From positions 930,001 through 994,000 of the forward strand of contig DAJPHG010000001.1 of NCBI GenBank assembly GCA_025992315.1: DNA of 64,000 nt. The letters run 5' to 3'. The notes under the pieces are model-generated. The model saw only the letters and a list, made by a program, of their open reading frames with translations, had not been told where the DNA came from and ran no database searches. Source of the DNA: HGM10766 sp900757295. Lineage in GTDB: Bacteria; Bacillota_I; Bacilli_A; RF39; UBA660. Shown here piece after piece: positions 17,162 to 28,173 of this stretch; positions within the stretch are counted from its first letter, which is position 1, and each line of letters opens with the position of its first letter. The translations under genes were made by a program, and so were the position numbers.

Positions 17162-18091
17162 ATGAATGCTGTATTAATATCTAGTGAAAGTAGAATGCTA
17201 ATTAAAGAACAAATAGATGAAATAATAAGTTCTAGTCAAAATATTATAAATTATGATTTAGATAATTGTTCAATTGAAGATATTATTAATGAAGCATCTT
17301 ATATCAATTTGATTGAAGAACAAAAATATATTATAGTAAAAAATTGCAATATTTTTTCTAGTGCTAAAATGAAAAAAGAAGAAGAAAATTTACTTACAAA
17401 ATATTTACAGGATCCTAATTTGAATACAACAATTATATTTACTTTGCAAAAGAGTATCAGTTTAAAAAATCCAATAGTTTCAATTATTAGAAATCAATAT
17501 AAAATAATTGACATTCCTAAAATGAATGAATATAATTTGGCAAAAAAAATTATGAGTGATTTAAAAAAACAACATTATAATATTGATTATGAAACTAGTA
17601 AATATATAGTAAAAAATTGTTTAAATAATTATGATTTAATATTTAATGAATTAGAAAAGATAAAAATTTTTTATGGTGACAAAAAAGATATATTATTGAA
17701 TGATGTAAAAAATTTAATTTCTAATAATATAGAAGATAATGTATTTAAATTAGTCAACTCTGTTATAGAGAAAGACGATAAGATGTATAAATATTTTCAA
17801 GATTTAAAGCTTTTTAAAGAGGATCCTATAAAACTAATTGTTTTAATAGCAAGAGAATATCGATATATGTATATTTTAAAGAATGTTCAAGATATGGATG
17901 AACAAGAGCTTTGCAAAAAATTAAAAATTCAAAAATGGCAATTAGATAAATTTAAAAGAAATGCTTATTCTTATAAAAGTGATGAATTAAAAGAAAATAT
18001 TCAAAGTTTATTTAATCTAGATAAAAATATAAAAAATGGCAAAATTGATAAATATTTAGGCTTTGAACTATTTATGCTAAATCTTAATTAG
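17162..18091 (+). CDS. holA: DNA polymerase III delta subunit
   Basis: 309 residues. Clamp-loader delta subunit that opens the sliding clamp. The fold order is recognisable although sequence is divergent: an N-terminal AAA+-like domain without Walker A (FTLQKSISLKNPIVSII at the core), a lid helix bundle (KYIVKNCLNNYDLIFNELEKI) and a C-terminal collar domain (LIVLIAREYRYMYILKNVQ ... KLKIQKWQLDKFKRNA). Its location after comEC is conserved across Firmicutes and supports the call. Confidence 0.9.
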   Translation: MNAVLISSESRMLIKEQIDEIISSSQNIINYDLDNCSIEDIINEASYINLIEEQKYIIVKNCNIFSSAKMKKEEENLLTKYLQDPNLNTTIIFTLQKSISLKNPIVSIIRNQYKIIDIPKMNEYNLAKKIMSDLKKQHYNIDYETSKYIVKNCLNNYDLIFNELEKIKIFYGDKKDILLNDVKNLISNNIEDNVFKLVNSVIEKDDKMYKYFQDLKLFKEDPIKLIVLIAREYRYMYILKNVQDMDEQELCKKLKIQKWQLDKFKRNAYSYKSDELKENIQSLFNLDKNIKNGKIDKYLGFELFMLNLN

Positions 18092-18142
18092 TAATAGATT
18101 ATAGTACAAATGTATGATATATTATATTAATAGGTGGTAAAA

Positions 18143-18697
18143 ATGTTTAATTATATAAAAGGCAAAGTTGTTGATCAAGAAAGTAATTACATAGTTGTGG
18201 AGTCTAATAATATTGGCTTTCAAATTCAGGTTGCAAATCCTTATAGTTATGAATTAGGAAGTACTGAGCAAATATTCTTGTATAATCATATAAGAGAAGA
18301 AGAATATACTCTATATGGTTTTAAGAATAAAGAAGAAAAAGAATTATTTTTAAGATTAATTAATGTTAAAGGATTGGGGCCTAAAATGGCACTTCCTATG
18401 TTAGCTACTGGTAGTGTAAGTGGCATAATAGATGCAATTGATCGAGAGAATGTATTGTATTTAACTAAATTTCCTAAAATTGGTGAAAAGATTGCTAGAC
18501 AAATTATATTAGATTTAAAAGGCAAATTAGCAGCAAACTTACAAAATGAAAATAATAGTACAAATGATGAATTAATTGATGTTTTAACTAGTTTAGGTTA
18601 TAAAAATAGTGATATTAAGAAAGTGATTAAATCAATAGATTCTAGTTTACCAATAGAACTTCAAGTTAAGGAAGCATTAAAATTATTATTAAAATAG
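18143..18697 (+). CDS. ruvA: Holliday junction helicase subunit RuvA
   Basis: 184 residues from ATG 18143 (MFNYIKGKV), with AGGTGG just upstream; the GTG at 18134 lies inside the ribosome site. Domain I OB fold (1-63), domain II helix-hairpin-helix pair (LINVKGLGPKMALPML and LTKFPKIGEKIARQII), and a flexible linker to domain III (about 137-184, DELIDVLTSLGYKNSDIKKVI) that contacts RuvB. Binds four-way junctions; ruvB follows 16 bases later. Confidence 0.95.
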   Translation: MFNYIKGKVVDQESNYIVVESNNIGFQIQVANPYSYELGSTEQIFLYNHIREEEYTLYGFKNKEEKELFLRLINVKGLGPKMALPMLATGSVSGIIDAIDRENVLYLTKFPKIGEKIARQIILDLKGKLAANLQNENNSTNDELIDVLTSLGYKNSDIKKVIKSIDSSLPIELQVKEALKLLLK

Positions 18698-18713
18698 AAA
18701 AGGAGAAATTTAA

Positions 18714-19718
18714 ATGGAGGAAGAAAATATTTTAACAGCAAATGAAATAAGTGCAGATGATTTTGAAAAAAGCATCAGACCTTTAACTTTAAGTGAATAT
18801 GTAGGTCAGGAAGAATTAAAATCTAATTTAGATGTTTTTATTAAAGCGTGTAAAATTAGAAACGAATCCTTAGATCATGTTTTACTTTATGGCCCTCCAG
18901 GACTAGGAAAAACAACATTGGCTCATATTATTGCAAATGAACTAGGTACTAATTTAAAAACTGCAAGTGGCCCTGCAATAGAGAAGAGTGGAGATTTAGC
19001 TGCTATTTTATCTACTCTTGAACCTGGTGATGTATTATTTATAGATGAAATACATCGTATGCCTAGATATATTGAAGAGATTCTGTATCCAGCTATGGAA
19101 GATTTTGAATTAGATATTATTATTGGGAGTGAAGGAAACTCACGCAATATAAAAATTGATTTACCTCCTTTTACTTTAGTTGGTGCAACAACTAGAGCAG
19201 GAGATATATCTAGTCCCTTAAGAGATAGATTTGGAATAGTTTCTAAATTGAATTATTATACCCAAAAAGAGCTTAGCCAGATTATTAAAAGAACTAGTAA
19301 AGTATTAGATTTTTCTATCGATGATGATGCGGCTTTAGAGTTAGCAAGAAGAAGTAGAAAAACCCCCAGAATAGCAAATAGACTATTTAAAAGAGTTAGA
19401 GACTTTGCATTAGTTTCTGGCAATAGCGTTATTACTAAAGAAATAACAGATGAATCTTTAAAACGTTTAAATGTCGATAAAGAGGGACTGGATACTATTG
19501 ATATTGAGTATATTCAAGCAATTATTAATAAATTTAATGGAGGCCCTGTTGGTGTAGAGACAATTGCTACTTCTATTGGAGAAGAAGTTTCAACCATAGA
19601 AGATGTTGTAGAACCTTATTTATTGCAAGAAGGCTTTATTAAAAGGACATCTCGTGGTAGAATAGCTACTGAAAAGGCATATAAACATTTGAATATACCT
19701 TTAAAAGAAGTGAAGTGA
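18714..19718 (+). CDS. ruvB: Holliday junction branch-migration ATPase RuvB
   Basis: 334 residues, standard length. Walker [10 protein letters not shown] (about 63-71), Walker [10 protein letters not shown] (about 109-117), sensor 1 VGATTRAGD, arginine finger region PLRDRFG, and the C-terminal winged helix ([13 protein letters not shown] ... FIKRTSRGR). AAAGGAG precedes ATG 18714. With RuvA it drives branch migration; no ruvC is nearby, as expected in Firmicutes, which use RecU. Confidence 0.97.
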   Translation: MEEENILTANEISADDFEKSIRPLTLSEYVGQEELKSNLDVFIKACKIRNESLDHVLLYGPPGLGKTTLAHIIANELGTNLKTASGPAIEKSGDLAAILSTLEPGDVLFIDEIHRMPRYIEEILYPAMEDFELDIIIGSEGNSRNIKIDLPPFTLVGATTRAGDISSPLRDRFGIVSKLNYYTQKELSQIIKRTSKVLDFSIDDDAALELARRSRKTPRIANRLFKRVRDFALVSGNSVITKEITDESLKRLNVDKEGLDTIDIEYIQAIINKFNGGPVGVETIATSIGEEVSTIEDVVEPYLLQEGFIKRTSRGRIATEKAYKHLNIPLKEVK

Positions 19719-19722
19719 TAGT

Positions 19723-20373
19723 GTGTTTAAAAACGAAGTTATATTATTTTCTCCCTATGATGATAAAATTGAATGTAATTATTCAAATTTTAATACAATT
19801 GTTTTCCAAAAAGTTAGCGACATGATTAGAAATCCTGAAATAAGAGAACAATATGAAAGATTTAGCTGTAATTATCATTATTTTTATCCTCAACTCGAAT
19901 TTTTAATATATGAAATGAAATATGAATATTATGATGGCCTACTATTTGATGGTAAGGCAAATGTTCATAGAGAAGAGGATAACTATAAATTGTGGTGTGA
20001 AAAATATTCTAATAATAATGGAATTAATGTTTTTAAAAGTGATAATGAAAATATTTATGTTAGAAAATTTATACCATCTGAATCTGACGCATTTACGTCT
20101 GGATTTATTGATAAATATGGTAATATTTTGTCTTCTAGATATTCAGATAATACTAAAATACTAGCTTTCCAAATTATATCTCAGCATTTAATGCATAACT
20201 TAGATTTAGTATATAGATTTATGAATTATCAAAATCATTCTGACTTTTCTATTTACGAAAAGTTTTGCTATGATATTGGATATGTATATTTTAGAGATAA
20301 TAACTTATTTTACAACGAAAATGAACTATCAAAAGCTCAAAAATTAATTATAAATCAAATGAGAAAGAGGTAA
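19723..20373 (+). CDS. Hypothetical protein between ruvB and queA
   Basis: 216 residues from GTG 19723, four bases after the ruvB stop. I recognise no family. It is soluble, rich in Tyr, Asn and Phe, with no signal peptide or membrane helix. The beginning (VILFSPYDDKIECNYSNFNTI) looks beta-structured and the C-terminal third helical. Tight spacing with ruvB and queA (3 bases) makes it part of a ruvAB-x-queA operon, so it is almost certainly expressed. Confidence 0.75.
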   Translation: MFKNEVILFSPYDDKIECNYSNFNTIVFQKVSDMIRNPEIREQYERFSCNYHYFYPQLEFLIYEMKYEYYDGLLFDGKANVHREEDNYKLWCEKYSNNNGINVFKSDNENIYVRKFIPSESDAFTSGFIDKYGNILSSRYSDNTKILAFQIISQHLMHNLDLVYRFMNYQNHSDFSIYEKFCYDIGYVYFRDNNLFYNENELSKAQKLIINQMRKR

Positions 20374-20376
20374 TTT

Positions 20377-21402
20377 ATGAAAACATCAGACTTTGACTAT
20401 AATTTGCCTGAGAATCTTATTGCTCAGACTCCATTAGAAAAAAGAGATGAATCTCGCTTAATGATACTGGATAAAGAAAGTGGAGAATCAGAGGACAAAC
20501 ATTTTAAAGATATCATTGAATATTTGCATAAAGGAGATGTTTTAGTATTAAATGATACTAAAGTCATACCAGCAAGATTAATTGGTGAGAAAGAAGAAAC
20601 TCATGCCGTTATAGAGCTATTATTATTACAAGAATTAAGTAATAATATTTGGGAATGTTTAGCAAAACCTGTTAAACGTTTAAAAATAGATACAATTATT
20701 TCTTTTGGCCAAGGAAAAATTAAAGCTAGAGTAGTAGAAATATTAAAAGACGGAATTATTCATGTTGAAATGATTTATAATGGCATTTTTCTGGAATTAT
20801 TAGAAGAGTTAGGTCAAATGCCATTACCACCATATATCCATGAAAAATTAAATGATAAAAATCGTTATCAAACAGTGTATGCTAAAAATATAGGATCTGC
20901 AGCAGCTCCAACTGCCGGGCTACATTTTACTAAAGAATTGTTAGAACGAATTAAAGAAAAAGGTATTATTGTTAAATATGTTACACTTCATGTTGGTCTT
21001 GGAACATTTAGACCAGTAGTAGTAGATGATGTGAAAAACCATGTTATGCATAGCGAATATTACTCAGTATCTAAAGATACAGCAGAAGCACTAAATAAAG
21101 CCAAAATAGAACATAGAAGAATAATTGCTGTTGGTACAACTACTACAAGAACTTTAGAAACATTGATGCTAAATAGTGATGAGTTTAAAGCATGTTCAGG
21201 AACTACTAATATATTTATTTATCCAGGATTTAAATTTAAAGCTATAGATGCTTTGATAACAAACTTTCATTTGCCAAAAAGTACTTTATTAATGCTTATA
21301 AGTGCTCTTGCTGGTAAAGATCATGTTTTAAAAGCTTATAAAGAGGCAGTAAAAAAAGAATATCGTTTCTTTTCTTTCGGGGATGCAATGTTTATTAAAT
21401 AA
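20377..21402 (+). CDS. queA: S-adenosylmethionine:tRNA ribosyltransferase-isomerase QueA
   Basis: 341 residues. Builds epoxyqueuosine from preQ1 in tRNA using the ribosyl part of SAM. Typical blocks: [27 protein letters not shown] at the start (in parts), [45 protein letters not shown] and [16 protein letters not shown]. The strong order queA then tgt is interrupted only by a membrane protein gene. No preQ1 biosynthesis genes lie in the window, which fits salvage of queuosine precursors. Confidence 0.97.
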   Translation: MKTSDFDYNLPENLIAQTPLEKRDESRLMILDKESGESEDKHFKDIIEYLHKGDVLVLNDTKVIPARLIGEKEETHAVIELLLLQELSNNIWECLAKPVKRLKIDTIISFGQGKIKARVVEILKDGIIHVEMIYNGIFLELLEELGQMPLPPYIHEKLNDKNRYQTVYAKNIGSAAAPTAGLHFTKELLERIKEKGIIVKYVTLHVGLGTFRPVVVDDVKNHVMHSEYYSVSKDTAEALNKAKIEHRRIIAVGTTTTRTLETLMLNSDEFKACSGTTNIFIYPGFKFKAIDALITNFHLPKSTLLMLISALAGKDHVLKAYKEAVKKEYRFFSFGDAMFIK

Positions 21403-21411
21403 GGAGCTGTT

Positions 21412-22440
21412 ATGAAAAAAGTAAAAAGAAATTCAATAATTGTTTTCATTCTAACTTTAGTTTTATTATATATTTTACTAAAAGATAATTTTCCTACTAC
21501 CATAAAATATTTAAAAACAGCCAATTTATTCATTTTATTAGGCGCACTTATACTTTTTGCTGTTTCTTATGTTTTTGATGCATTATCGTATTATTTTGTT
21601 GTCAAACAATATAAAAATGATTATACGATAAAAAAAGCTTTTAGATTAAATATCTTAACAAAATTTTTTAATGGTATAACACCACTTGCAAGCGGCGGGC
21701 AACCTTTACAATTATATGAGTTACATAAAGATGAAGTAAAAATGCATGATGCTTCTACTATTGTTATTCAATTTTATATAATTTATCAAATAGCTTTAGT
21801 AATAATAAGTACTATTTGTATCTTACTTCTTGTTATTTTAAAATTATTTCCGGTTGATTCACTAATAAAGCATATGTTAACTTTTGGCTATATTGTTAAT
21901 TTAATTATTCTAATTATATTATTTATGATTAGCTTAAATAGAAATTTAAATAAAAAGGTTATTAACTTTTTTATAAAAATATTATCTAAGTTACATATAA
22001 TCAAAGACAAAGAAAAATGGATTAATAAATGGAGTGTTAGTTGTGATAATTTTTATAACTCTGCTAAATTAATGCTTAAAAATAAATGGAATTTTATAAG
22101 AGGTGTTTTACTTCAAATGGGGCAGTTAGTATTTTTATATTCAATTCCTTTATTAATTGCTTTATCTATTCATGAAAATGTTTCTTATAATTTAATACCT
22201 ATAATAGTAGCTTCATCTTGTGTCTTTCTTGCTGGTTGTTTTATTCCTATACCAGGTGCAACTGGTGGAATGGAATATGCATTTGCAAAATTCTTTAAAA
22301 CAATAATAACTAAAAATAGTATGAAAGCTGTAATCATTTTATGGAGATTTATTACTTTCTTTATTCCTGTAATTATTGGAGGTATTATTTTCAACATTCG
22401 TACTAAAAATGATCCAAAAGAATTAAAAGATAATATGTAA
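21412..22440 (+). CDS. Flippase-like / LPG synthase transmembrane family protein (UPF0104)
   Basis: 342 residues with about eight transmembrane helices. Family signatures: ITPLASGGQPLQLYELHK (GG-PxQ region, about 84-101) and IPIPGATGGMEYAF (about 280-293). This is the membrane part found in lysylphosphatidylglycerol synthases (MprF) and AglD-like proteins, without the aminoacyl-transferase domain, so a lipid-transport role is more likely than lipid lysinylation. AAGGAG precedes ATG 21412. It ends in a terminator that includes its stop codon. Confidence 0.85.
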   Translation: MKKVKRNSIIVFILTLVLLYILLKDNFPTTIKYLKTANLFILLGALILFAVSYVFDALSYYFVVKQYKNDYTIKKAFRLNILTKFFNGITPLASGGQPLQLYELHKDEVKMHDASTIVIQFYIIYQIALVIISTICILLLVILKLFPVDSLIKHMLTFGYIVNLIILIILFMISLNRNLNKKVINFFIKILSKLHIIKDKEKWINKWSVSCDNFYNSAKLMLKNKWNFIRGVLLQMGQLVFLYSIPLLIALSIHENVSYNLIPIIVASSCVFLAGCFIPIPGATGGMEYAFAKFFKTIITKNSMKAVIILWRFITFFIPVIIGGIIFNIRTKNDPKELKDNM

Positions 22441-22457
22441 TTTTTACATATTTTTTT
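22432..22457 (+). terminator. Terminator over the stop of the flippase-like gene
   Basis: AATATGTAA pairs with TTACATATT around three T, followed by a T run. The first arm contains the TAA stop codon. Confidence 0.8.
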
Positions 22458-22468
22458 ATTAGAGAAAA

Positions 22469-22497
22469 TTGTATTAATTGTTACTTTATGATAGAAT
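22469..22497 (+). promoter_or_regulatory. tgt promoter
   Basis: TTGTAT (22469-22474), 17 bases, TAGAAT (22492-22497); ATG of tgt at 22514. Confidence 0.6.
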
Positions 22498-22507
22498 TGA
22501 TTAGTGA

Positions 22508-23944
<1,437 letters not shown>

Positions 23945-23945
<1 letters not shown>

Positions 23946-23970
23946 CATACCCATTTGTATGTTATTTTTT
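23945..23970 (+). terminator. Terminator after the small pilin-like gene
   Basis: ACATAC pairs with GTATGT, loop CCATTT, followed by TATTTTTT. Confidence 0.7.
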
Positions 23971-23981
23971 AATGGAAAAAA

Positions 23982-24014
23982 GGAAAACGCCTTTCTATCA
24001 TTAATATATATAAT
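23982..24014 (+). promoter_or_regulatory. M23 gene promoter with GGAAAA element
   Basis: GGAAAAC at 23982-23988, 20 bases, TATAAT at 24009-24014. It shares TTAATATATATAATGAAGG and the GGAAAA spacing with the comEA promoter. Confidence 0.5.
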
Positions 24015-24030
24015 GAAGGGAGGTGATGAG

Positions 24031-25389
24031 ATGAAACAATTATTATCTGGATTATTTTTATTTTTGATAGGAATTTTACTGTTTAATATGGTAGATGAAA
24101 ACAAAAATATCGTGTTTGATTCCAAAAATTCATTGAATTTAAAAGCTTCAAACAAAAAGAAAACTAATAAGCCTAAATATATTAAAGTAAACCAAGAGCA
24201 AGCTACTGATGAATTAATTGAACCTGAATTAGTCGAAACAATAGCTTATACCAAAAACGATGTTTCAACTGAAGTAGAACAACCTATAGTTCAAATTAAT
24301 AAAAATAATGAACTGGCAAATGAAAATAATATTGAAGAAAATAATGTTCAAAATACAGAAATTATTGATAATCTTAATAATAAAATTATTGAAACTAAAA
24401 CAATATTGGAACAAAGTGATAATTTAGAAACTATTTCTTCAAGTGTTGAAAATTTAATAAATGAGAAAAATAATAACTTGTCATTATTAAACAACGATAT
24501 AATTGCTCAAATTGATGAATTAAATGAAAATAGCTTGAAAATTAAAAATATTAATGATTTTATGAAGCAATCAGTGGTTACAATAGATGAAGCAAATAAT
24601 AAAAGTTCAATTGAAGAATTAAAACAAAATATTATAAATGAAAATATTCAAAGTAAGATTGAAAATATTAATAATGTTAATTTAAAAACAAAATATGAGA
24701 GTGATTTAAGCAATATCAAAAAAATAGTAGAAGATAATAATAAACCAGAAGTAAATATTGAAGATAATCAAACTTATGATCATGATTTGTTATTGGAAAT
24801 AAAAGACGAAAATGATTATCAAGTTTATTTAAACAATAATAAAATTACTAATTTAACTATATCAGAAAATGGACAATATAATTTAATTATAGTAGATAAA
24901 GCATTAAATGAAGCTAATATCAATTTTTCTATTAATAAAAATGAAGTTAATAAAGATATATTAGAAGTGAAATTAGATGATGAAAATTTTAGTTATCCAA
25001 TGAAAAATTACTATGTTACTCAATATTTTAGTGGCAAAAATAATCATATGGGTATTGACTTTGGAAGTTATAATAAAAAAGAGCCAATATATCCAATAGC
25101 TCAAGGTGAAGTGGTTTACGTTGGTAAGGATAAATATGGCGCTAATGTGGTTAAAATCAAACATAATTTGAAGAATCAACAATTATTTTCTACATATGCT
25201 CATATGAGTGAAGTATATTTAACAAAAAATCAAATTGTAACTAAAGATACTTTGCTAGGACTAATGGGTTCAACAGGTAATTCTACTGGCCCTCATTTAC
25301 ATTTAGAAATGACTACTTGTGATTGGACTTATGACTGTAGTTATAATACTTATAAAAATAGTCTTGTGAATCCTCTAGATTACTTTTAA
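24031..25389 (+). CDS. Membrane-anchored M23 (LytM-like) peptidase with coiled-coil stalk
   Basis: 452 residues from ATG 24031, which follows a near-perfect ribosome site AAGGGAGGTGATG; an upstream in-frame ATG at 23932 lies before the promoter. N-terminal membrane anchor (4-20), a long acidic, Asn-rich region with predicted coiled coil (about 75-250), a beta-rich domain (about 255-310), then the M23 metallopeptidase domain: NHMGIDFG (His and Asp zinc ligands), YAHMSEV and GPHLHLEM (HxH). Likely a peptidoglycan endopeptidase, or an activator of other hydrolases, at the cell surface. It ends four bases into the convergent neighbour. Confidence 0.88.
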   Translation: MKQLLSGLFLFLIGILLFNMVDENKNIVFDSKNSLNLKASNKKKTNKPKYIKVNQEQATDELIEPELVETIAYTKNDVSTEVEQPIVQINKNNELANENNIEENNVQNTEIIDNLNNKIIETKTILEQSDNLETISSSVENLINEKNNNLSLLNNDIIAQIDELNENSLKIKNINDFMKQSVVTIDEANNKSSIEELKQNIINENIQSKIENINNVNLKTKYESDLSNIKKIVEDNNKPEVNIEDNQTYDHDLLLEIKDENDYQVYLNNNKITNLTISENGQYNLIIVDKALNEANINFSINKNEVNKDILEVKLDDENFSYPMKNYYVTQYFSGKNNHMGIDFGSYNKKEPIYPIAQGEVVYVGKDKYGANVVKIKHNLKNQQLFSTYAHMSEVYLTKNQIVTKDTLLGLMGSTGNSTGPHLHLEMTTCDWTYDCSYNTYKNSLVNPLDYF

Positions 25390-25754
25390 TTATCTTTCTT
25401 TCGATTTATGCCAATAATAGATCCCATTATATTTGAAAGAATTAGAATTAAGTAATATATAAAAGTATTAACACTTATGTTAGTTACAAAAAATATTAAA
25501 CTAATTAATAACAGTAATATAGTTAGCATAGCTCCGTTTTTTATGCCACAAAGCCATCCCTTAGATGTTGAAGTTTTACCTTTTTTAATCCCTATAATAA
25601 AAAATACTATTATCATTAAAATCGTTGTTATAACATTTAAAGCATTTATACTAATTGATGTAATTAAATTAATAAATGCACTCAATAAGCTTAAAGTTAG
25701 TGTTATTAAAAGAAAATATCCTAATGTTTTTAAATAAGAAAAAATATTTTTCAT
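25386..25754 (-). CDS. TIGR04086-type membrane protein
   Basis: 122 residues with four transmembrane helices. The mid-protein GIKKGKTSTSKGWLCGIKNGAML and the overall pattern fit the TIGR04086/YrzE-like family of Firmicute membrane proteins with unknown function. ATG 25754 has AAGGTGAT upstream. Lies opposite the M23 gene and divergent from the DUF421 gene. Confidence 0.7.
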   Translation of the reverse strand: MKNIFSYLKTLGYFLLITLTLSLLSAFINLITSISINALNVITTILMIIVFFIIGIKKGKTSTSKGWLCGIKNGAMLTILLLLISLIFFVTNISVNTFIYYLILILSNIMGSIIGINRKKDN

Positions 25755-25827
25755 AAAATCACCTTAATAAATACTATGTAATGTTTAAAAAAATATGTTT
25801 TGTTTCATAATAATTGTAGGTGATAGA

Positions 25828-26475
25828 ATGGAATTAGCTACAGTTGTATTTAGGACAACACTATTTTATTTTTTTATAGTACTGGCATATAGAATAATGG
25901 GAAAAAGAGAAATTGGCCAATTAGGAATAATAGATTTAATTATTTCTATATTAATAGCTGAATTAGTTGCTATAAGTATCGAAAATACTAAAGATTCAAT
26001 TTTATTAACTATAATACCTATATCTTTATTAGTTGTTTTAGAGTTGGTATTAGCTTTTGTATCTATAAAATCAAGAAACTTTAGAAGTGCTTTTGGAGGT
26101 AAGCCATCGTTAATTATTTATTGTGGCAAAATTAACTTTAAAGAGATGGTGAAGCAAAGATATAGTATGGATGATCTTTTACTAGAATTAAGACAACGTG
26201 AAATAAAATCAATTGAAGATGTTGAATATGCTTTTTTAGAGCCTAATGGGAAATTATCAATTTTTAAATATAATATATTCAGGCTAAATAGTAGTTATCC
26301 AATGCCTTTAATTGTTGATGGAGAAATCCAAGAAAAAGTATTAAAATATATCCATAAAAATAAATTATGGCTTACTAATACTCTAAAAATGAAAAATCTT
26401 AAAATAGATGATGTTTTCTATTGTTTTTATAAGAAACATAAACTTTATATTATTAAAAGAAGTGATTTGATATGA
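25828..26475 (+). CDS. DUF421 (YetF/YrbG-like) membrane protein
   Basis: 215 residues from ATG 25828 (AGGTGATAG upstream; an ATG at 25795 lacks a site). Three N-terminal transmembrane helices with YRIMGKREIGQLG, then a cytoplasmic domain with RSAFGGKPSLIIYCGKI and MDDLLLELRQREIKSIEDVEYAFLEPNGKLS, diagnostic of DUF421. In sporulating Bacilli, YetF-type proteins (GerM-like contexts) are linked to spores or envelope; the role here is unknown. Overlaps the deacetylase gene by four bases. Confidence 0.88.
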   Translation: MELATVVFRTTLFYFFIVLAYRIMGKREIGQLGIIDLIISILIAELVAISIENTKDSILLTIIPISLLVVLELVLAFVSIKSRNFRSAFGGKPSLIIYCGKINFKEMVKQRYSMDDLLLELRQREIKSIEDVEYAFLEPNGKLSIFKYNIFRLNSSYPMPLIVDGEIQEKVLKYIHKNKLWLTNTLKMKNLKIDDVFYCFYKKHKLYIIKRSDLI

Positions 26476-27167
26476 AAAAATATATAAAAATTCTTTTAAT
26501 TGCTTTTGTTTTAATTAGTTTAGGATATGTTCAATATAAAAGTCCAAATAATCAAAATACTAAACAAGTTTTTAATGAAAGTAAAAAATATGTAGCTCTA
26601 ACATTTGATGATGGGCCTCATTATAAAAATACCAAGCTTTTATTAGATGGATTAAGAGAAAGAAATGTTAAAGCAACATTCTTTATTGTTGGTCAAAATA
26701 TTGAAGGCAATGAAGAAATTTTGAAGCAGATGAAAGAAGATGGCCATTTAATAGGAAATCATACATATTCTCATAAAAATTTATTTAGATTAAGTAAAAC
26801 CAGAATACTAAATGAAATAGAAAAAACAAATGTTCTTATTACTTCGATAACCGGTGAAGTTCCATCATATTTTCGACCAAGTTATGGAAATAGTAATGAT
26901 AAAATAGAACATCTTACTGAAATGAAAACTGTTTTATGGAATTGTGACTCGTTAGATTGGAAATTAAGGAATTCTAATAGAATCACTAAGCGAGTATTAA
27001 ATAGTGTTCATGATGGAAGTATTATTTTAATGCATGATATATATAAGACAAGTGTAAATGCTGCTTTAAATATTATAGATAGGTTAGAAAAAGAGGGATA
27101 TGAATTCGTAACAGTTGAAGAACTGGCTAAACTAAATGCTGAAGTTAATGCCAATTTGCTATATTAA
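26472..27167 (+). CDS. Polysaccharide deacetylase (NodB domain)
   Basis: 231 residues. N-terminal membrane anchor (5-21) and a NodB homology domain: motif 1 ALTFDDGPH (catalytic base and metal Asp), motif 2 GNHTYSHKN (HxxxH zinc ligands), motif 3 RPSYG, motif 4 LWNCDSLDWK and motif 5 IILMHD. All catalytic residues are present. It likely removes acetyl groups from peptidoglycan or another surface glycan outside the membrane. Coupled to the DUF421 gene. Confidence 0.92.
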   Translation: MKKYIKILLIAFVLISLGYVQYKSPNNQNTKQVFNESKKYVALTFDDGPHYKNTKLLLDGLRERNVKATFFIVGQNIEGNEEILKQMKEDGHLIGNHTYSHKNLFRLSKTRILNEIEKTNVLITSITGEVPSYFRPSYGNSNDKIEHLTEMKTVLWNCDSLDWKLRNSNRITKRVLNSVHDGSIILMHDIYKTSVNAALNIIDRLEKEGYEFVTVEELAKLNAEVNANLLY

Positions 27168-27215
27168 AGAAAATATGTTATAATTTTTTTACTCAGTTAA
27201 TGAGAGGAATTATCT

Positions 27216-28106
27216 ATGAAATTAAATTTTAGAAAAATTATAAATAACAAAACTAAGAAAGTAGGGCAGATTAGTGTCTTACTAATCGCAACTTTTTTAA
27301 TCGGTGGAGTAAGTGTTTCACAATATGCGACTTCTAATGATGAGCAGCAAGTTGCTAAGTATTTGCCAAATAATTTAGATCAAGTAGAACAAACAAATGT
27401 TAATGAAGAGGAAACAAAAACTAATTTAGACTTATTTTTAGAAACAAATGAAGAACAAATTAGATTTTTCTCTACTATTTTTGATATGAATTATGATGAT
27501 GTGATAAATAAAATTAAGGAAATAAATGTTGATGCTGATAATATAAATGCTAATAATATTGGGTTACTAAAAGATGAAGGTGGATATGTTATTAATTATC
27601 AAAGTGTAGATAGAGGGATATTAGAACTATTCTTGAAATTAGAGGAAACTAATCCTGAAATGATAACATATAGTTATCGTCCATGTACTAAAAATCCAGA
27701 ATATATTGAAGCATTAGTACAATATTTTAGTTCACTTTATAATAATGTTGATCATAAATTAATGCTAAGTATTGCCGCAGCTGAGAGTGGATATTTTACA
27801 GCAGGCAATATGTTAGATAAAAACAATATTTATGGTGGAATGGGTTCAAATGGTTTGATTACTTATAAAAATATTGAATATGGAGTTATGCAATATATTA
27901 AAAAAATGTCAGAGCAATATTATGATAGAGGTTTAAATACTGTAGAAACAATTGGCTATGTATTTTGCCCTAAAAATGTAAATGGAGTAAAAACTGTTAG
28001 TAGTCATTGGGTTAATTTAGTAAATAAAGCTTTAGCAGTATACAATTATGATATTAGATATGTAAGCGTTGCTCAAATAAATGATTTAGGTAATAATGAA
28101 ATTTAG
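27216..28106 (+). CDS. Membrane-anchored lysozyme/glucosaminidase-fold protein
   Basis: 296 residues. N-terminal anchor (about 18-38), a spacer, then a C-terminal domain (about 165-285) with IAAAESGYFTAGNMLDKNNIYGG (in parts), a pattern of glucosaminidase-like lysozyme-superfamily domains where the Glu after AA would be catalytic, and YGVMQYIKKM. Likely cuts peptidoglycan glycan strands outside the cell. It belongs to the same envelope cluster as the M23 peptidase and deacetylase. Family assignment rests on short motifs. Confidence 0.65.
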   Translation: MKLNFRKIINNKTKKVGQISVLLIATFLIGGVSVSQYATSNDEQQVAKYLPNNLDQVEQTNVNEEETKTNLDLFLETNEEQIRFFSTIFDMNYDDVINKIKEINVDADNINANNIGLLKDEGGYVINYQSVDRGILELFLKLEETNPEMITYSYRPCTKNPEYIEALVQYFSSLYNNVDHKLMLSIAAAESGYFTAGNMLDKNNIYGGMGSNGLITYKNIEYGVMQYIKKMSEQYYDRGLNTVETIGYVFCPKNVNGVKTVSSHWVNLVNKALAVYNYDIRYVSVAQINDLGNNEI

Positions 28107-28136
28107 GAAAATAATTTTTTGATTATTTTCTTTTTT
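28107..28136 (+). terminator. Terminator after the lysozyme-fold gene
   Basis: GAAAATAAT pairs with ATTATTTTC, followed by six T. Confidence 0.8.
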
Positions 28137-28147
28137 CATGATATAAT
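28119..28147 (+). promoter_or_regulatory. Promoter of the HerA-like gene
   Basis: TTGATT (28119-28124), 17 bases, TATAAT (28142-28147). The -35 lies inside the preceding terminator. Confidence 0.55.
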
Positions 28148-28173
28148 TTTTTCATAATAAAGAGGAGTTGATT